DNA from: Rachycentron canadum
Lineage: Eukaryota > Chordata > Actinopteri > Carangiformes > Rachycentridae
Direction of reading: 5' to 3'
NCBI GenBank assembly: GCA_038496675.1
Contig: CM076652.1
Coordinates: 11,015,212-11,079,211 of the forward strand
Length of the DNA: 64,000 nt
Under the pieces are notes generated by a model. It ran no database searches and was not told the DNA's origin. It worked only from the letters and a program-made list of their open reading frames with translations. The number at the start of each line of letters is the position of its first letter. The stretch's first letter is position 1. Below, in pieces: positions 47,490 through 61,200 of this stretch. The translations under genes were made by a program, and so were the position numbers.

Positions 47490-49600
47490 TCGGGAGAAGA
47501 GTCAGTTTTCTAATAATACATGTGTTGGCAATGAGCTTTATTTCACCCCACACAGACCTCTGTTGTTAAAATGCCAGACCTCTTGAAAGGAACTAAATAG
47601 AAAGACATTCAGGGCTTGTCCTCTTTTTTTTTTTTTTTTTACTCATAGGACAAAGACTGCTGTTTAATTATGTGCAGTACCGGCATCTTTCCTAGTATGA
47701 CACCCCTCTTGTTGTACAGTAGCTATTTAATAGAGATGTACTACACATGACAGATGTTGGGGTGACGCAGACAATCGCTCAGAGAAACTACAGGTACAAT
47801 CTATTACACAAGAGAAATGAAAGAAAGGGAAATAAAAACTCTACTGCTCACCCTCAGCTTTTAACAGCCGCATCATACATCTCTCTTGGGGTGGACGAGT
47901 GGTGGGGGTTGGGGGTGGGTAGGGGATTGGGGCGAAAAGATGGCTCAGGCTATTCATCTCTGAATGACGTGTTTATGTTTATCTACACTTCCTGTCCGGA
48001 TATTCAAGCATAATTTTGTTAGCGAATGCACGTCTTGCCATTGTGTGTGGAGCCTTTGTGTTCGTTTTCATTATTTGACCTCGTCTAATGAGTCTGATAT
48101 TGGGAGAAGTGGATTTTCTCAACCTTTTTGCACTTGGTCCGCAAATGCTGGGGGAAGTCATGGTAATCACTGAATTATGGTGCTACGTACTGTAGATTTT
48201 AACGTGAACAACCGCCATGTTTATGTATTGTATTAACAATAGCAGCAGTTGGAGTGAGAATATATGAAAGAATAGAAGTACTAAATTCTACCCTGCTGTC
48301 CAATCCTGCTGTGATGACTTTGAGGATACAATTATACCTTTTTTTTCCTTTTCATTTCACTGATGTTTTAGTTTGTCTTTCATATGTGTTACAATTTTAA
48401 TTTTGTGGCGTTCCGTTCTTTGAAATGTCCTCATTTAAGAGAGCAATGAGCTGCTGCTGATATTGATTAAGGTTTTGTTAAATTCTTAATTTTTCAACGG
48501 TGAAGGCCTGTTGCTGTGGCAGTCATTCAGGATCGGTCAATAGGATCCTCATAAACATTTGATTCTTTTTTTTTTAAATCTTTATTTGATCAAAGCGGAC
48601 ATAAAGCCATTTTGAATTCTGAATTAAGCAACTAGAAACAATCAACAAATGAAATGGGAACTGATGCTTATCTCTCTCTCTCATTCGGCTCCTGTTCCAC
48701 ATATCTTACGCCCAAATGCTTCTCTTTCTCTGCACCTCTCTTTCCTACCTTCAGTTCCCCCTCCCACAGATAGTGAATGTAAGGTTGATAAATGGAGCTA
48801 ATTGTTTTATGGCATGGCTGGCCTGATGCTGGCAGCGCAATCAGGCTGAATGAGGAGCCCTTGGGGAGGCCATTACCCTTCCCATTGTTATAAAGGACAG
48901 GAGGACAAGGCTAGGCCAGTGCACTCTGGAGGGACTGGGTCACTGAGAGAGACCCTCTGGCACAGAGCACTGAGACAACCGCTGAAGCACACATCTACAC
49001 CTTCAAATAGGTGTAGATGTGTGTAAGTGAAGTTTTGCCCTGTTCAAGTCGTCCACTTGCTATTTTCACAGCAACATATATAATTTATTTTTATTTTTTT
49101 TAACCAGCTTTGTTTCACGTCTGTCGTTTGGAACGTAATTCATTGTTAGAAGTTCAAAACTCTCCTCATCTATATTTGAATATTTACAATAGATAAACAG
49201 TGTTGCCAACTTTTTTTTTTTTTTTTTTTGAGTAACCCACTGTTATCTCCCTGTCCAGGCAAACAAAGTTAGTAACTAGTTGGTGAACACAGTCACCTAA
49301 AGTGACCAGATCAGACATAAAAGATTGAATAGAGGACTTGACAATGAATTCTAACATTGTTCCAGGTGTGAATAAGCAATTCTGTTTGGTTTTTTTTTCT
49401 GAATCCTAACCGAGCAGTAACCACATCTTTACCATAGTTTCTTTGCCATTACCATTGTCTTAGCCAATTTTCTCCATACAGGTGTTATCGAAAAATGTTT
49501 TCTGGAAATTGCTGGAAAAAAATGGTGCAATTTAACCTTCTGAAGAAACATGTCTGGCAACAGGTTTGACCATACTGTACATATTATTGATCAGCCATAC
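47490..49600. other. intergenic DNA
   Basis: Holds poly-T runs (about 47622-47640 and 49210-49229) and a short hairpin at 48988-49023. An ordered AT-core block lies at about 48770-48920 (GGAGCTAATTGTTTTATGGC). No gene recognised. Confidence 0.5.
48988..49023. repeat. 15-bp perfect hairpin with 6-nt loop
   Basis: Arms 48988-49002 and 49009-49023 are exact reverse complements around TCAAAT. Too short and flank-free to suggest a microRNA precursor. Confidence 0.9.
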
Positions 49601-49606
49601 AGACAA

Positions 49607-50113
49607 CTAGATATCTACACATACACTGGTCGCCCATAACATTATGACCACTTGCCTAATACTGTGTTGCCACCAAAACAGACCCGTCGAGACATGGGCT
49701 CCGGTTGACCTCTGAAAGTGAGTTGTGGTATCTGGCACCAAGGCGTTACTAGCAGATCCTGTATGTCCTGTAAGTTGCGATGTGGGGCCTCGGTGGATTG
49801 GACTTGTTTGTCCATCCCACAGATGCTGGATTGGATTGAGAGCTGGGGAATTTGGAGGCCAAGTCAACATGAAAAACTAATTCTTTTGTTCCTCAAATCA
49901 TTCCTGAACCATTTTTGCAGTGTGGCGGGGGGTATCCTGCTGAGAGAGGCAACCGTTAGACAGGCAACCCTTAGTGAATACTGTTTTGCTTGAAGACTTG
50001 GTCTGCAGCAATCTTTAGCTGGGTGGTATCATAGGTAACATTGTCCAAAGCATCACACTGCCTCTGCCAGCTTGCCATCAGAACTGGACCATTGAGCAAC
50101 GGAAGAAGGTGGC
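49607..50113 (-). pseudogene. decayed Tc1/mariner-type transposon (3' half of transposase)
   Basis: The minus strand encodes TWPPNSPALNPIQHLWD, the C-terminal signature of Tc1-like DDE transposases, where the usual NPIEHLWD carries the last catalytic acid; here it is Gln. A shift of frame directly after WD (GGGATGGACAAACAAG, where intact copies read WDVLDKQV) moves the rest into another frame. That frame reads APHRNLQDIQDLLVTPW, then CQIPQLTFRG and RRV. The terminus near 49623 (ACTGGTCGCCCATAACATTA) matches the family end. The upstream catalytic part is missing. It cannot make an active transposase. Confidence 0.85.
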
Positions 50114-50119
50114 AAAAAC

Positions 50120-53100
50120 AAGCTGTGCAAGGCATAAAGATGTAATTGATTTGTGCAGGTAAATTGCAATAATAATATAGTGAATGTGTATAACGCTGTA
50201 ACTATAAAACAAAAACTGTGCAAAATGTGGCAATATTGACAGGTAGGAGGACCACCATCAGGGTTAGAAACAAAACTATAGAGTATAGGGTTATAGAGTT
50301 CAGTGTTCATATCCTTACTCTCCATCCTTCTAACGTGTCAACTTGTGGTGCCATTGTAATGAGATAATAAATGTTATTCACGTCACCAGTGTTCATAGTG
50401 TTAGTGTTGATTGGCGTATAGGTAGGCGCACTTCATATTTTCTTGTCACATCGTTGTTAATTGCAAGTAAGCTGAGTTAAAATCATTACTTGAAAGAATT
50501 ACTTGACCAACTTTTAATTATTTTTTGATCAGCTGAACAAATTATTTGAGTATTTCACTCTGCAGACATGCAGCATCAGCTGCCTGTGTTCCCATCCACT
50601 GTTTTCATATACACCTTGAATTTGAGCCAAAGAAAAATCTGAATGTAAACATGAGGTTCATAAAAAGTTCATAAGCTTACCTGAGATAGAAAAGCTGGCA
50701 TAGTGAGAAATGGAACATGTGCTACTGTGAGACTGAAATAGTTTTTTGGGAGTAAATGTGGGATTTCTGGCAGTGTAGACACAGCAGCATTCACTTTTAG
50801 GACACCTCCAATCCTCACCTCCACTGCTTACTCACTGATTCATGCGTGATGAATGCTGCATTTAATGGAACATGTCAATAAAGTAATGTGGTGTACAAGG
50901 ACGCTGTTTCTGGTGCTTGTTTGATTACATAATCTCGCATAATCTTGTTGGAGCCCCTCTTTTGATGGAAATGGATGTTAATTGGTATGGTCTTTTGTCC
51001 CATTTTAGGAAATTTTGATAAAATTTGTGCAACAGCAGAGATATACTCGCTGTGTTGTGTTACTGTCAACACTGACTTCACATCAGCCATCTGTCTGGGC
51101 TCCAAAGGCCCTGCCTGAGCTGTAGCAGAGTACAGCTCCACTGCCAAAATACAGCATCACTTGGCAACAATGGAAAACACTGCTCTTTCAGTCTATAGTC
51201 AACCTGAGCTGAGGTCAGGTGCTGCATTTCCTGGACAGTAAAGAACACGGTCCAGGCAAGGGACCAGGCTGGGACAATGAGGTTTTCTGGGTGATAGAAC
51301 ACGTGTATTCCCTGACCAAACACACAGGGAGAAAATGTGGTAAAAACCTGGAGTGACATTTAACTGGTCATTTGATGAGAACAAAGGCAGCACACAATAT
51401 TTACAGGTTTTGGGAGAATGTGATGGGCAAAATGATTCCCCCCCCGTGTCTCATGCCAGAGTATGTTTCCTCTTGGTGCTGTAGCAGAACATGAACCTGG
51501 AATCCAGTATTGGCACAGACTAGTGCCCAGAGCCTGCACAGGAGAAGTCCTAAAGCCTGTGAAGAACTAAACAAGGAGAGCCACAGGTGGTGGTTATTTA
51601 GTCATGCATGAGGCAGATGTTGGCCATTGCACATTTCTCACTGCCACATGAGGGCAGGCAAAATCAGCAGAACTGACATAGATTAGAAACAGCTCCAGTA
51701 ATTTACTGTGATTTATCTGATTAAGGTCATATGCCTGTTGATGATTTGAGGGTTAGCTTGGCTCCAAAAACACCTTAAAGCAAATTAAGTTGCTTTAGCT
51801 GGCAGCAAGGAAAACTTTGACATGAAACGCCATATAACAAACCTTGTAGCAAGTGAAAGGAGCAGTAAACTAGAGTCCTTGTCCTTATTTTGGTCAAAAT
51901 TTTAGTGTTTCGTCCATTTCTCTCCTTCGTCGTCTTCCTCTTGTGTTTTATAGCTTGCATTGACTACACATTTGCATTACTGCCATTTCAGCAGGAATGT
52001 ATCACATCACCTGCCTGGTCATAACACTGCATTTAATGTATATGCTAAAAGAGCACCGCTAAACAGGGATTTATAATGGCACTAGAGGTCAAAATCTCCC
52101 GGTTTGGGTGCCATAAAAATTGCAATTAAGGTGTTGTAAGTTAAGACTGGTAAATACAGTAACAACGGCAAACTCAATGCAAATTATACACACTCACACA
52201 CTCATTGTGAAGTATGCTCTGCTGTCCCTTTTTGGTCTCATGGTTGGAGTATTACATGTCAAATACTCTTCTTTGCCATTTCACCATGAATCCTCCGAGT
52301 TTCTGACACGATTAGCTGTTTCATTTAACTTATTCCTGTTTTCCACATTTCATTTCGTTTTCTTGTGAGACAGAAAATAAATGCATCCTTCTCCAGCTGT
52401 GGTCATGTCCTCATCTACTTACAGTTGCTGCAGAACAATGATTTTGGATTTAACCATGGTAATCTCTCCCCTAAGAGACATCTGAACAAGAACATTTTCT
52501 GTCCTATTTTGGCATTGTGTTTCAGTTTTCTCTTCCAGCAGAAATCGTGTTTCACTGTCCTCCCAGCTTGGTCATTAATGTTTGTGTGAGGCTCAGTTCC
52601 ACCCCTGTAAACCCAGCACACAAAGTGCTGCTGCTGCCAAGAGAAACACAAGTTAGACCACCTTACCTTGCGCTGTAGCAGTGGAAATGCTAAGTTCCCT
52701 CCAGCTGTCACTGCCCATCCAAATCAAGACTACACTTTCCCTCAATGCAGCTTTCCTCAATAACTGGAGCCGATTACAGCCATAGCTCATCAGTTTCACA
52801 ATGGCAGTGGATATGAAGGGAGTTAGTTTGTCAGAGGGCAATCAGTGCCAAATGAAGCCTCTTCACGCTTTGGTTCACCCCTGCCCATTAGTTAAACATG
52901 ATTGTCTCCTTCCTCTAACAAGTCCCCTGAACACTTTGGTACTGAAAACTCACTGTGCAAAAAAGGAAACCATCCAAAAACAGTGGTTTAACTGGCATGT
53001 GATCCATGCATAAAAATGAATATATATGATCAAATAATATTACAATTTTTTGTGTTAATTTGATGTCATCTTTCCTTTCTGTGCAGAGCTGTAATTCAGC

Positions 53101-53310
53101 AGAAGAGCCCTACACAGATAGTGGACACAGGAGCAACGCAAATAAACTTAACAGTCTCGTTGCAATGAGTTTGGAACTAAGATCTGGTCATATAAATGAT
53201 CTCAGATTGAACTTAACATATAAAGAAATTCATTACGACAGCATTTTCTTTGTCAGACAGTTGTCAGCACAGTAGAACCGAGTGTGAATTTCCACTGAAA
53301 ATGTCTGTAT
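50120..53310. other. intergenic DNA
   Basis: No exon recognised. Frames at 50875-51393 and 52365-52711 are motif-free. Some stretches (51190-51340) are GC-richer. Confidence 0.5.
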
Positions 53311-53319
53311 TATGTTAGT

Positions 53320-53560
53320 GGGTAGAGGTAATTATCGATGGCTCCTCTCCCTGTAGACTGATAAGGTGGCCGGGCTGACAGATGGATTGCTGTGCTCTGC
53401 ATATCTGGGGTTGAAAACATTGATCTCTGGGATTAATGCTGGCCCCAGAGGAGTAGATGGCAGTCAAATAGTGTTTCTGTAATTATACATTTACATGGAG
53501 CTACAATCTTGAAAGGTGCTGACAATCGCACTTTAATGTTGCACAGCCTCTCAGGTGGGA
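53320..53560. promoter_or_regulatory. possible conserved non-coding element
   Basis: An ordered block with AGGTAATTATCGATGG, ATTGATCTCTGGGATTAATG (bicoid/OTX-like GGATTA) and CTGTAATTATACATTTACAT. No simple repeats. Texture-based suggestion only. Confidence 0.25.
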
Positions 53561-53569
53561 AAGGAACAC

Positions 53570-54820
53570 CCACACCCCCACTTATTATAATACGACTTTA
53601 CAAGATGAAAATGACCAAACCATTCTTCACAAATGGAATGATTTAAGATATTTCGAAAAGATTTACGGAATCTTTTTGTCTCCAGCCGCATAAAATTTAC
53701 GATCCTAGGTGAAAACTCAGCACTACGCCAGCTGCCAAGAGGCAACACCCAATCACTATTTTATAGTCGAAATGGTTGCTGATGTATTGATAAGCTCACC
53801 GGGCTGCCCTACCTGAATCAAAACATAAATTTGTCAGGCTCATTCTCATCGTTTTCCATCTCGAGCCCAACGGATTTAAGCCACATGACATGCTTGGCTG
53901 TTGCAACAGAGAGCAAACGTCAAAGGGTCGGTTCTCGAAAAGCCGGTATTATAACGCTGAGTTTGCCTGGAGTGAATGCAGGGATCAGTCCAGGGTAGTT
54001 TATAATCAGCACGGACCAGGTGCATTCATCCATTCTATGAGCGTAGAATGAAGCTGTAGGTGCTCTGTGGCTTTAGATCCTCACATGGGGGTTGTTGAAA
54101 CGCTTTGATAATTCACAAACTGGTCCGAGTTTTTTGGCATTGTGACAACTGATTTCCTCTGTAGGCAAAAGCAGGGAATTCACTTTAGTTTTCTCCAAAA
54201 TAATCTTTATAATTCCAAACAAACCAAAACAGATACTTTCTTCTACTAGTATATTTGGCTAATTGAATGGCAGTGAATGTAGCACTCTTTCTTAACTCAA
54301 TTAAGATGAAGGTAGTTTGATGCAGTATGAATGCAGCAGAACTGTTGCTCATGATGTACTGGTTAAATAATTGATGTTGGTGTTTGCTTCTGTTAATTGG
54401 CAGAAGGGCAGCTAACACTGATTCCTGTGAAGGACAATGATGCAGTGGCTAAAGATAAGCCCTCTCAGTAATTACTATTGACATTGTTTTAAAGGTAAAC
54501 CATGAAAGAGTTCCTGTGGGGATTTGGCCTCTTGGTCTTTTCTCAACAATCATACAACAGGAAGGAAGGAGATGTTTCAGTTAAACATCAGAAAGACTCA
54601 CATTAAAAAAGAGACAGAAAAAATACATTATTATAATTGGGTCACACGGCTTGTCAGTACAAATTCCCTCTGAACTCCAAGTCAATAAATGGATAGATCT
54701 GAAGTGAGGACGAAGTTACACAAAATTCACTGAGAATAAATAAAAAAGTAGTGGAGGTGAAGTTTTTCCAGGAAAAGTTACACATGAGAAACCAGGCCTA
54801 AGGGTCTACAGCCGTGCTAG
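53570..54820. other. intergenic DNA
   Basis: The minus-strand frame at 53551-53748 and nearby sequence show no domain. The stretch 53760-54090 has balanced composition and several CpGs, but no exon. Confidence 0.5.
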
Positions 54821-54829
54821 CAGCTCTGT

Positions 54830-55160
54830 GAAGCTTATTTTAAGCAAAGATGAGCTTTGAGCTAAGTGCTAACATCAGCATGACAACACAATGATGGTGC
54901 TAACACGGTGACGTGTAGGCAGGAATCATGTTCACCATGATAACCATATTAAGCATGCTGAGAGTGCCGACATTTGATTAATAACAATCACTACGAAGTA
55001 CACAAATTAGTTTGGCAAGTAGTTTCTCATAAACCAAAGTATTGGACAAATCAAAACCTGTAGATGGCATCAGAAGAAAGAGCCATAGAAAGAGATATGT
55101 GGCTTGTTGCCAAGGTGTTGTGAAATTAGCTTATTGATGCTCCACCTACAGGTCAGCGGG
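54830..55160. mobile_element. percomorph interspersed repeat fragment
   Basis: TGAGCTAAGTGCTAACATCA, GCATGACAACACAATGATGG, TGTTCACCATGATAACCATA, TCATAAACCAAAGTATTGGA and the CAAATC...GATGGCATCAGA end follow the order of a very common spiny-rayed fish repeat rich in 'atgctaacatcagcatg' phrases. Diverged, non-coding. Confidence 0.7.
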
Positions 55161-55169
55161 GGAAATTTA

Positions 55170-56500
55170 AAATTTGGATTTCTAAAAGAAGAATATTGTT
55201 AAATATCTTTCAAACATTTCTTTGCACAGTTGACTGGGCCATGCATATCTAAATATTTTTTTAAGTAACACAGTGTGACTGAAGCCTGAAATATAGCCTA
55301 AATAAGTATGCAGGTATGGATACTTTGACCTATGCAGAGTTGAGTTTTATTCTTTGATGTATTTAGAAGTGTGTCACCTGAAATTTTGAAGGTGGCATTG
55401 ACGTGACCTGCCATTTTAGTGTGTTACAAGCGCAACGATTTAGTCTGTCAGTGGCAGGCTTGTTTAATGAGTCTCTTGCTGTATTGACCTTTTGAGGACA
55501 TGCATGTTGTCATGTAGGTTTTGCTACACACTGATTAGCGTAGCCTAGTAGCAAAATAACATCCTATATACCTCTACTGTAGCACTCAACCCTGCTGCTC
55601 TGATAAATGATAATTCAAATGTATTTGTGAGCCTCTGCATGTTGTGCACAGTTGTACAGAATCCATCTGGAGTATTTGACCATTATGTTGTTAAATTTCT
55701 GCTGGGATGAGCAGAGCATCTTCACACCTGGGCTTTAGGTAGGCTACAGCCCATCAAATGATGGGAAACTAGGAGGCTGTGAAGTGAAGTGACTCACATC
55801 CCATTCAGTTAAAGGGCCCTTTCCTGTCAAGCTTGATTTACCATCGTCTATGACTCTGTTGTAGAGATAGGTGATGCCACTTATTCTACCAAATATGCAT
55901 GTATCAGACCAAGTGATGGAAAATAGTAATCAAGGCTTGCTAAAAGACATCGCAGCAGTGTTTACTTCCTCTAAAGCATTGCTCACATCGCAGGGAGTAT
56001 AACTGGAATAGGCAGCTGGGCAGGCGTTTCAGACTGATGTTATTGACAACCGAGTGAGCTAAAATAAATTGATATTGTCCCAACATTTTTCTTGATTGTA
56101 TTTTGTTTATGTTTGCCTTTGGACCTGCACCATTAACTCATTGTCCCTGTTATTATGGTGCAATACCACTGCCGTGTGTGAGGCATATGCTTCCATCAAA
56201 CTCTCATTAACCTTGTGTCTGATTATGTCCTGCATGGTGAGATAACTCTCTGAGATTCCCCTCACACAACAGAGTGGCCATTTACAGCCTGATGATGATT
56301 AACACTCCAAACAAACAGTTGCCCTCCAGGCTGAACGCAGACAACTGTGACTGCTATGTGGTCCTCAGGTGCTAGAGAAGAGAGTAATATTTCTATAATT
56401 TTGTCCTCAAAGTCAAAAAAATATTTTTTAAAGTAGGCTTATCTTGTTACAGGCAGAGTTACATAGGCATTTGCGCATATTTGCTGAGATGAAAAGATTG
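55170..56500. other. intergenic DNA
   Basis: AT-rich DNA with no gene, repeat family or ORF above 60 codons recognised. Confidence 0.6.
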
Positions 56501-56504
56501 ATTC

Positions 56505-56650
56505 CTTTGTAACAGCCAGTAAGCGAACGTAGCTTAGTGTGGCTTAGCATAAAGACTGGAAACATGATGAAACAACCATCCTGGCTCTATCCAAAATAAA
56601 GCGATAAAATCTACCGGCACCTTGAAGGAGAACTTCTCAAAATGTCAAAC
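56505..56650. mobile_element. fragment of a common fish repeat
   Basis: AACGTAGCTTAGTGTGGCTT, AGCATAAAGACTGGAAACAT, CATCCTGGCTCTATCCAAAA and CTACCGGCACCTTGAAGG correspond phrase by phrase to a well-known teleost repeat ('cttagcataaagactggaa...ctagcctggctctgtcc', from memory). Confidence 0.65.
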
Positions 56651-56659
56651 TCCTCCTTT

Positions 56660-57770
56660 AGCTGTTGCTTCTGAATTTACCTGCAATACACATGACTCAT
56701 TGAACTACAGAGTGCTGCTTTTTTTTTTTTTTTTTTTTTGAGAATATCTATTTAATCAATCCTAGAACTGGTGACTTTATTGCTCCTAATCTGACCCCTT
56801 TCACAAATGTGGCATTGATGCTTCTCTACTGCTCCTTGTCAGTAAATTGCTAAAACTGTAGGTCATGCCCTAAATGAGCTGCAGGGCCAAGCTTGTCCAT
56901 CTGTGCTTTGATACACAAAGTCAGGGCCATATGTCTTGTGGAAATAAATTCATGAACATGAACTGGCTTAGTTTCAATCATGCCTCACAGTATTTCTTAA
57001 TCATAGAGTTACATCATTTCAAAGGATGACTCATACCAGAGGTAGCAAAGGAACACCTGACTGCCTCTATACAAGAGTCATCAGTGTTCACCTCCTATGA
57101 TAATACCACTTGACTTGATGAGAAGATTAGCTTATTGAGGGGGCCCATGTCGCTTCAGAATGCAACCTGCAGCCGGGCTTTTGACAAAGACTAAACAAAG
57201 AGAGCATGAGATACGAGAGGCCCAAGTTCATTTGCTTCCTGTGCTCCTCAGAATTTAGTTTACGATCCTCCTGATCCACGATTGAAAGCCCTAACACTGC
57301 ACTCGGAAACAAGATTACTCAGATCGTTTGACCAATTGTTCCTCAATATCCCACGGTGCAGATTCAAAACGACTTTGTTTTTGCCATTTTAGCTCCAATT
57401 TTATGGAATGGCCTCCCCCTCACTGTTAGGTCACCTAAATCTATAACACTTTTGCCTTTATAGGATTTTTATTTATTAAATGCTGACTTCTTCTGTTTTG
57501 AAAAGAGCTACGTTATTATTATTCTTAATATATAGATTTTTTTATGTTTAGTCATCAAAACAATTCCTACACCAAAAAATGTAAACCGTAAAAACTCACA
57601 AATCTGCTTGAATTCCAAGAAAAGCAGCACATAGATTAAAGGGTATTTTGAACTTGCTCTGTGAATTTACGTTTTAGAAAAAATTCTCCGAAAATGCACC
57701 GCTATTTCACACTCAGCGGCATTTTTTCATATTTGGATTTTCTTCCCTCTCGTGATTTACAGATGGCCTA
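56660..57770. other. intergenic DNA
   Basis: A poly-T run at about 56720-56738. The rest is unremarkable, with no gene. Confidence 0.6.
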
Positions 57771-57779
57771 TGAAGTGGT

Positions 57780-58215
57780 CCATTAACACTAGCCAGAGAG
57801 AGGAGCTGAGATTAAATGCAATATGATGGAGGCTCATCTATTTTCATGGGAGGGCAGGGTGTAAAAGGTCAACAATTACACTGCTGGTGGTGGGTCTAAT
57901 TCCCCTTAAGTCACTTGCGTATGCAAAGTCCGGATTGATGAAATTTATGTCATTTGTGCCAAACCATTTCAAATTGGAATTGACATGGATAAATGGGGTG
58001 AGGGTCCTCAACAATGGTCGGGCGATCTGTTTGCATTCATTATAGGTCTAATAAAGTTTGCTGACGTGCCAGCATGTGATTAATATTTGTTTTAATTTCA
58101 TTCAAGCTCTGAGTTAACATGCAGCAATCAATATTTAATATTTTCAGTGAATATTTATAATTGCGCTGCGAGAGAGTAATTGGTTAGCTGCACAATGGCC
58201 CAGATTCTCTCCCCA
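57780..58215. promoter_or_regulatory. strongest candidate conserved non-coding element
   Basis: About 430 bp of ordered DNA without simple repeats or stop-free frames, dense in homeodomain and POU-type cores. Examples are GTATGCAAAG (octamer-like, about 57919-57928), GTGATTAATATTTG, AATCAATATTTAATATTTTC and GAGTAATTGGTTAGC. This is the texture of vertebrate developmental enhancers. No alignment was possible here, so conservation is unproven. Confidence 0.3.
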
Positions 58216-58219
58216 TGTG

Positions 58220-61200
58220 AGAAAGGAAAAACAAACATTTCTCATCTTATCTATGTCATTGAAAACAGCAGCCCTGCATAGGTTTCTATGAAGGCATCAA
58301 CATATTGAGGAGGTTGTGTTTGTGCTTAAGCAGGAAGTCATGCAGAACATTGTAATGCAAGTATTTGTGGATGAACTACAGTCTTAATGCTGCACATTCT
58401 GTCACTTTGTCAGGCCAAAATATTATATCAAGGTATTTTTCTGAGGAACACAAAAAAATAAAAGACACGTTCATATTTTCATACCGTTGTAATGTACTGC
58501 ATGTAGTGTAATTGCTTTTAAAAGCATCAATAATAGTGTTTTTTTTTCAATAGCCAACAGAATCCTATGGCCTGGCAGCAGTCCAGCTAAAACTTCCTGA
58601 TGAAATGGAGTTCATGCAAGGAGAACTTTGGAAGATGAGCTGACTTTACAGTTTTACTCTATGTGAAGTTGCCCTTGGACTCCAAGGTTAAGTGAGACGG
58701 AGGGAAATGAAGTGAATATTGCTGTATTGTTTGTCTCTTAAGATTCAGAGATGAGGGACATTAACTAGTGAGCTGTGGGCAGAGCAACTGAAAACCAGAA
58801 TGACTCTGTATTAACATCACAGAAAACTGATAATTAAATGAAGTACAAGAATAAATCTTTGCATTGTGTTTGAACCATATCTGACATTGACAATAATGAC
58901 AAAATATAATATATAATAATCTTATTTTTCTTCATTCATCTAAAAATAAACACATTGCACTAAATATTCTACATTATTTAATTATTATATAATTACTATA
59001 TTACCAATTTCTTCTTCCCTCAGACTTAGTATTAAATTATAGCATTTAAAATAAAAAAAAAAAATTACATGACTTATCTGTATTTTACTTCTTTCCACCA
59101 AATGTTTTATAATATTCATCTTGCAAAACTTCTAACAGAAAACAAATGTTTTTCCTAACACCTACTATCATGTCGTCTTATGTGCCCTAAAATAATATTG
59201 TGCAGACAGTGCTGCCTTTTTAATTCTTAGTCTATGATAAGATGATATGTTCTTGATGATTGCTTGAGGGTCATAGAAAAATGGTGATCTTAAGATAAAA
59301 ATAATGTGATGTGAAAAAAAAAAAAAAAGCTCGCCTGCAGGGGTGGGATGGGGTCAAGCAGGGTTTCTAATATCAAACTGAGATCTGCCAGCAGTGCTAA
59401 AACAGGGTCGTACAAAAGGGGAACACCAAAGCAACAGTTATTGATCTTGTAGATTATCAGCTCCCTGATGAATTGAATAGATTTTTATCTTTGTTTGTCT
59501 TGATTTACTAAATATTCCCCCAGAGGCACTTGATGTCCGCAGTCTCCTCCTTTTGCCTGCTGCTACATCTGGTCCCTGTAATGCTCCACACAACAGCTGT
59601 AGGGCCTCTTTCTACAACAAGCTCCGATATGCTCACAGCCACGCGCCCTGCATGCTCGGTCACACCTGCTCCTGAGTCCCACATTGGCCCCTTCCACTCT
59701 CGCTAGGATCCCAGATCAATAACACTGAACTGATCGACTTTATCGATCACAACCTACAAAGCCAATCCACAGTCAGCTCAGTAATACCTTTTTCTTCTAT
59801 CATATCACCAATATACTTTTTTCTTGCTTTGCCTAAGTTTTTTCTCACCTAAATATACTCAGCCGATTATATAGCCACTTGATTATTCACAAAGCTTCTT
59901 CATCGTGACTGCAGACTTATTATGCAGTCGTTCCTCCTACGACGCTTAAGTATGGTCTCAAAGGGCTTCGGTCGTCATCTCTACTTAATGATTTCCTTGT
60001 TAAACTTGTCTTGATCTTTGCCTTAAAGTTGATCTTGAAGTATATGACGATAACAATGAAATAATGACAGCATAATGAAGCATTAGATTTTTTATTTTTT
60101 TTTTTTAGTGTCTCATTTATGGGTTGTCATCATATTGCCAATTAAACTTGATGTTTGCCAGCAAAACAACATTTTACCATTGCAGCCTGGGATGTTGATT
60201 TGCCACAGGTGTACAATTTATTCAAATGGACATCACCACCACTAATGTACAATGTAATCACATATAAAAGTTCTGCAGCTTCACTTGAGGGTTAAATGTG
60301 GGTTAATACCAAATAAACAAGTAATACAGTTATACATCGCAGTTTCAAACTGCATTTTGAACTTGTGCTGTTCAAGGAACTGTTTGTTAGCACTTATTAA
60401 AACTGACTTTCGCCTTTGCCAGCACATTAAGCATGCATAGCTATTAGAGGATTTTGAAGGACTTCTTTGTCTGTATGCTTGGATCACTGTGTGCGCGAAA
60501 AAAAAGTTCAATTTCATACAGGCTTTGGTCTGTAATGGGGCTTTGTTGGCTTGCACTCACCATATCACACTGAGTTTTTTTTTTTTTTTTGCACATATTC
60601 AGCCCATCACAGTAAGGCTTCTCCATCCCATGGCTCTGTGCTCATTACAAGCAGAGCTTTGCACTGTCTCCATTTTTCTGCAATACTGAAGCAAACAACT
60701 TGCCAAGAACGGTGAGGTGTAAAACTTTGCAAACTGAAGAATGCCTGGCATGTCTCTGTCTGATCAATGCCATTGATCTTACATGTCTCGACGGACCAGC
60801 TGATATGACTGCGGGCCTCTTTTTTGCTGGAAGATGCTGGCAGTGTTGGAGCCCAACTTCAGACATGTGGCAGAAATTCCCTGAGCGTAAGTGAAACTGC
60901 AGCGTTAACCAGTTTATATTCCACCACAAACTGAGTAAAGGCTGCTGTTGGCCATTGTCAAGACCAACCTGAGTTATGATATATGTTTTTCTTACCTTCC
61001 AAATGGCCTAACGAAGGCTCAGTCCATTTTCTAGAGTCACATCATGGGCCCGGTGTGGTCTACTAATTTGGTGACTATATTCAAGTGTGATGTTGCATCA
61101 CATAACAGCACATTGTGAAATGTTGTACTGCACTGCACAGGGTAGGGACAAAATGAGCAGCAACTCCTATATAGCGGCACCAGCAGGGTCGTCAACCTGG

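Noticed and set aside
48988..49023. Hairpin as a microRNA precursor
   Set aside because: The stem is only 15 bp and pairing does not extend into the flanks.
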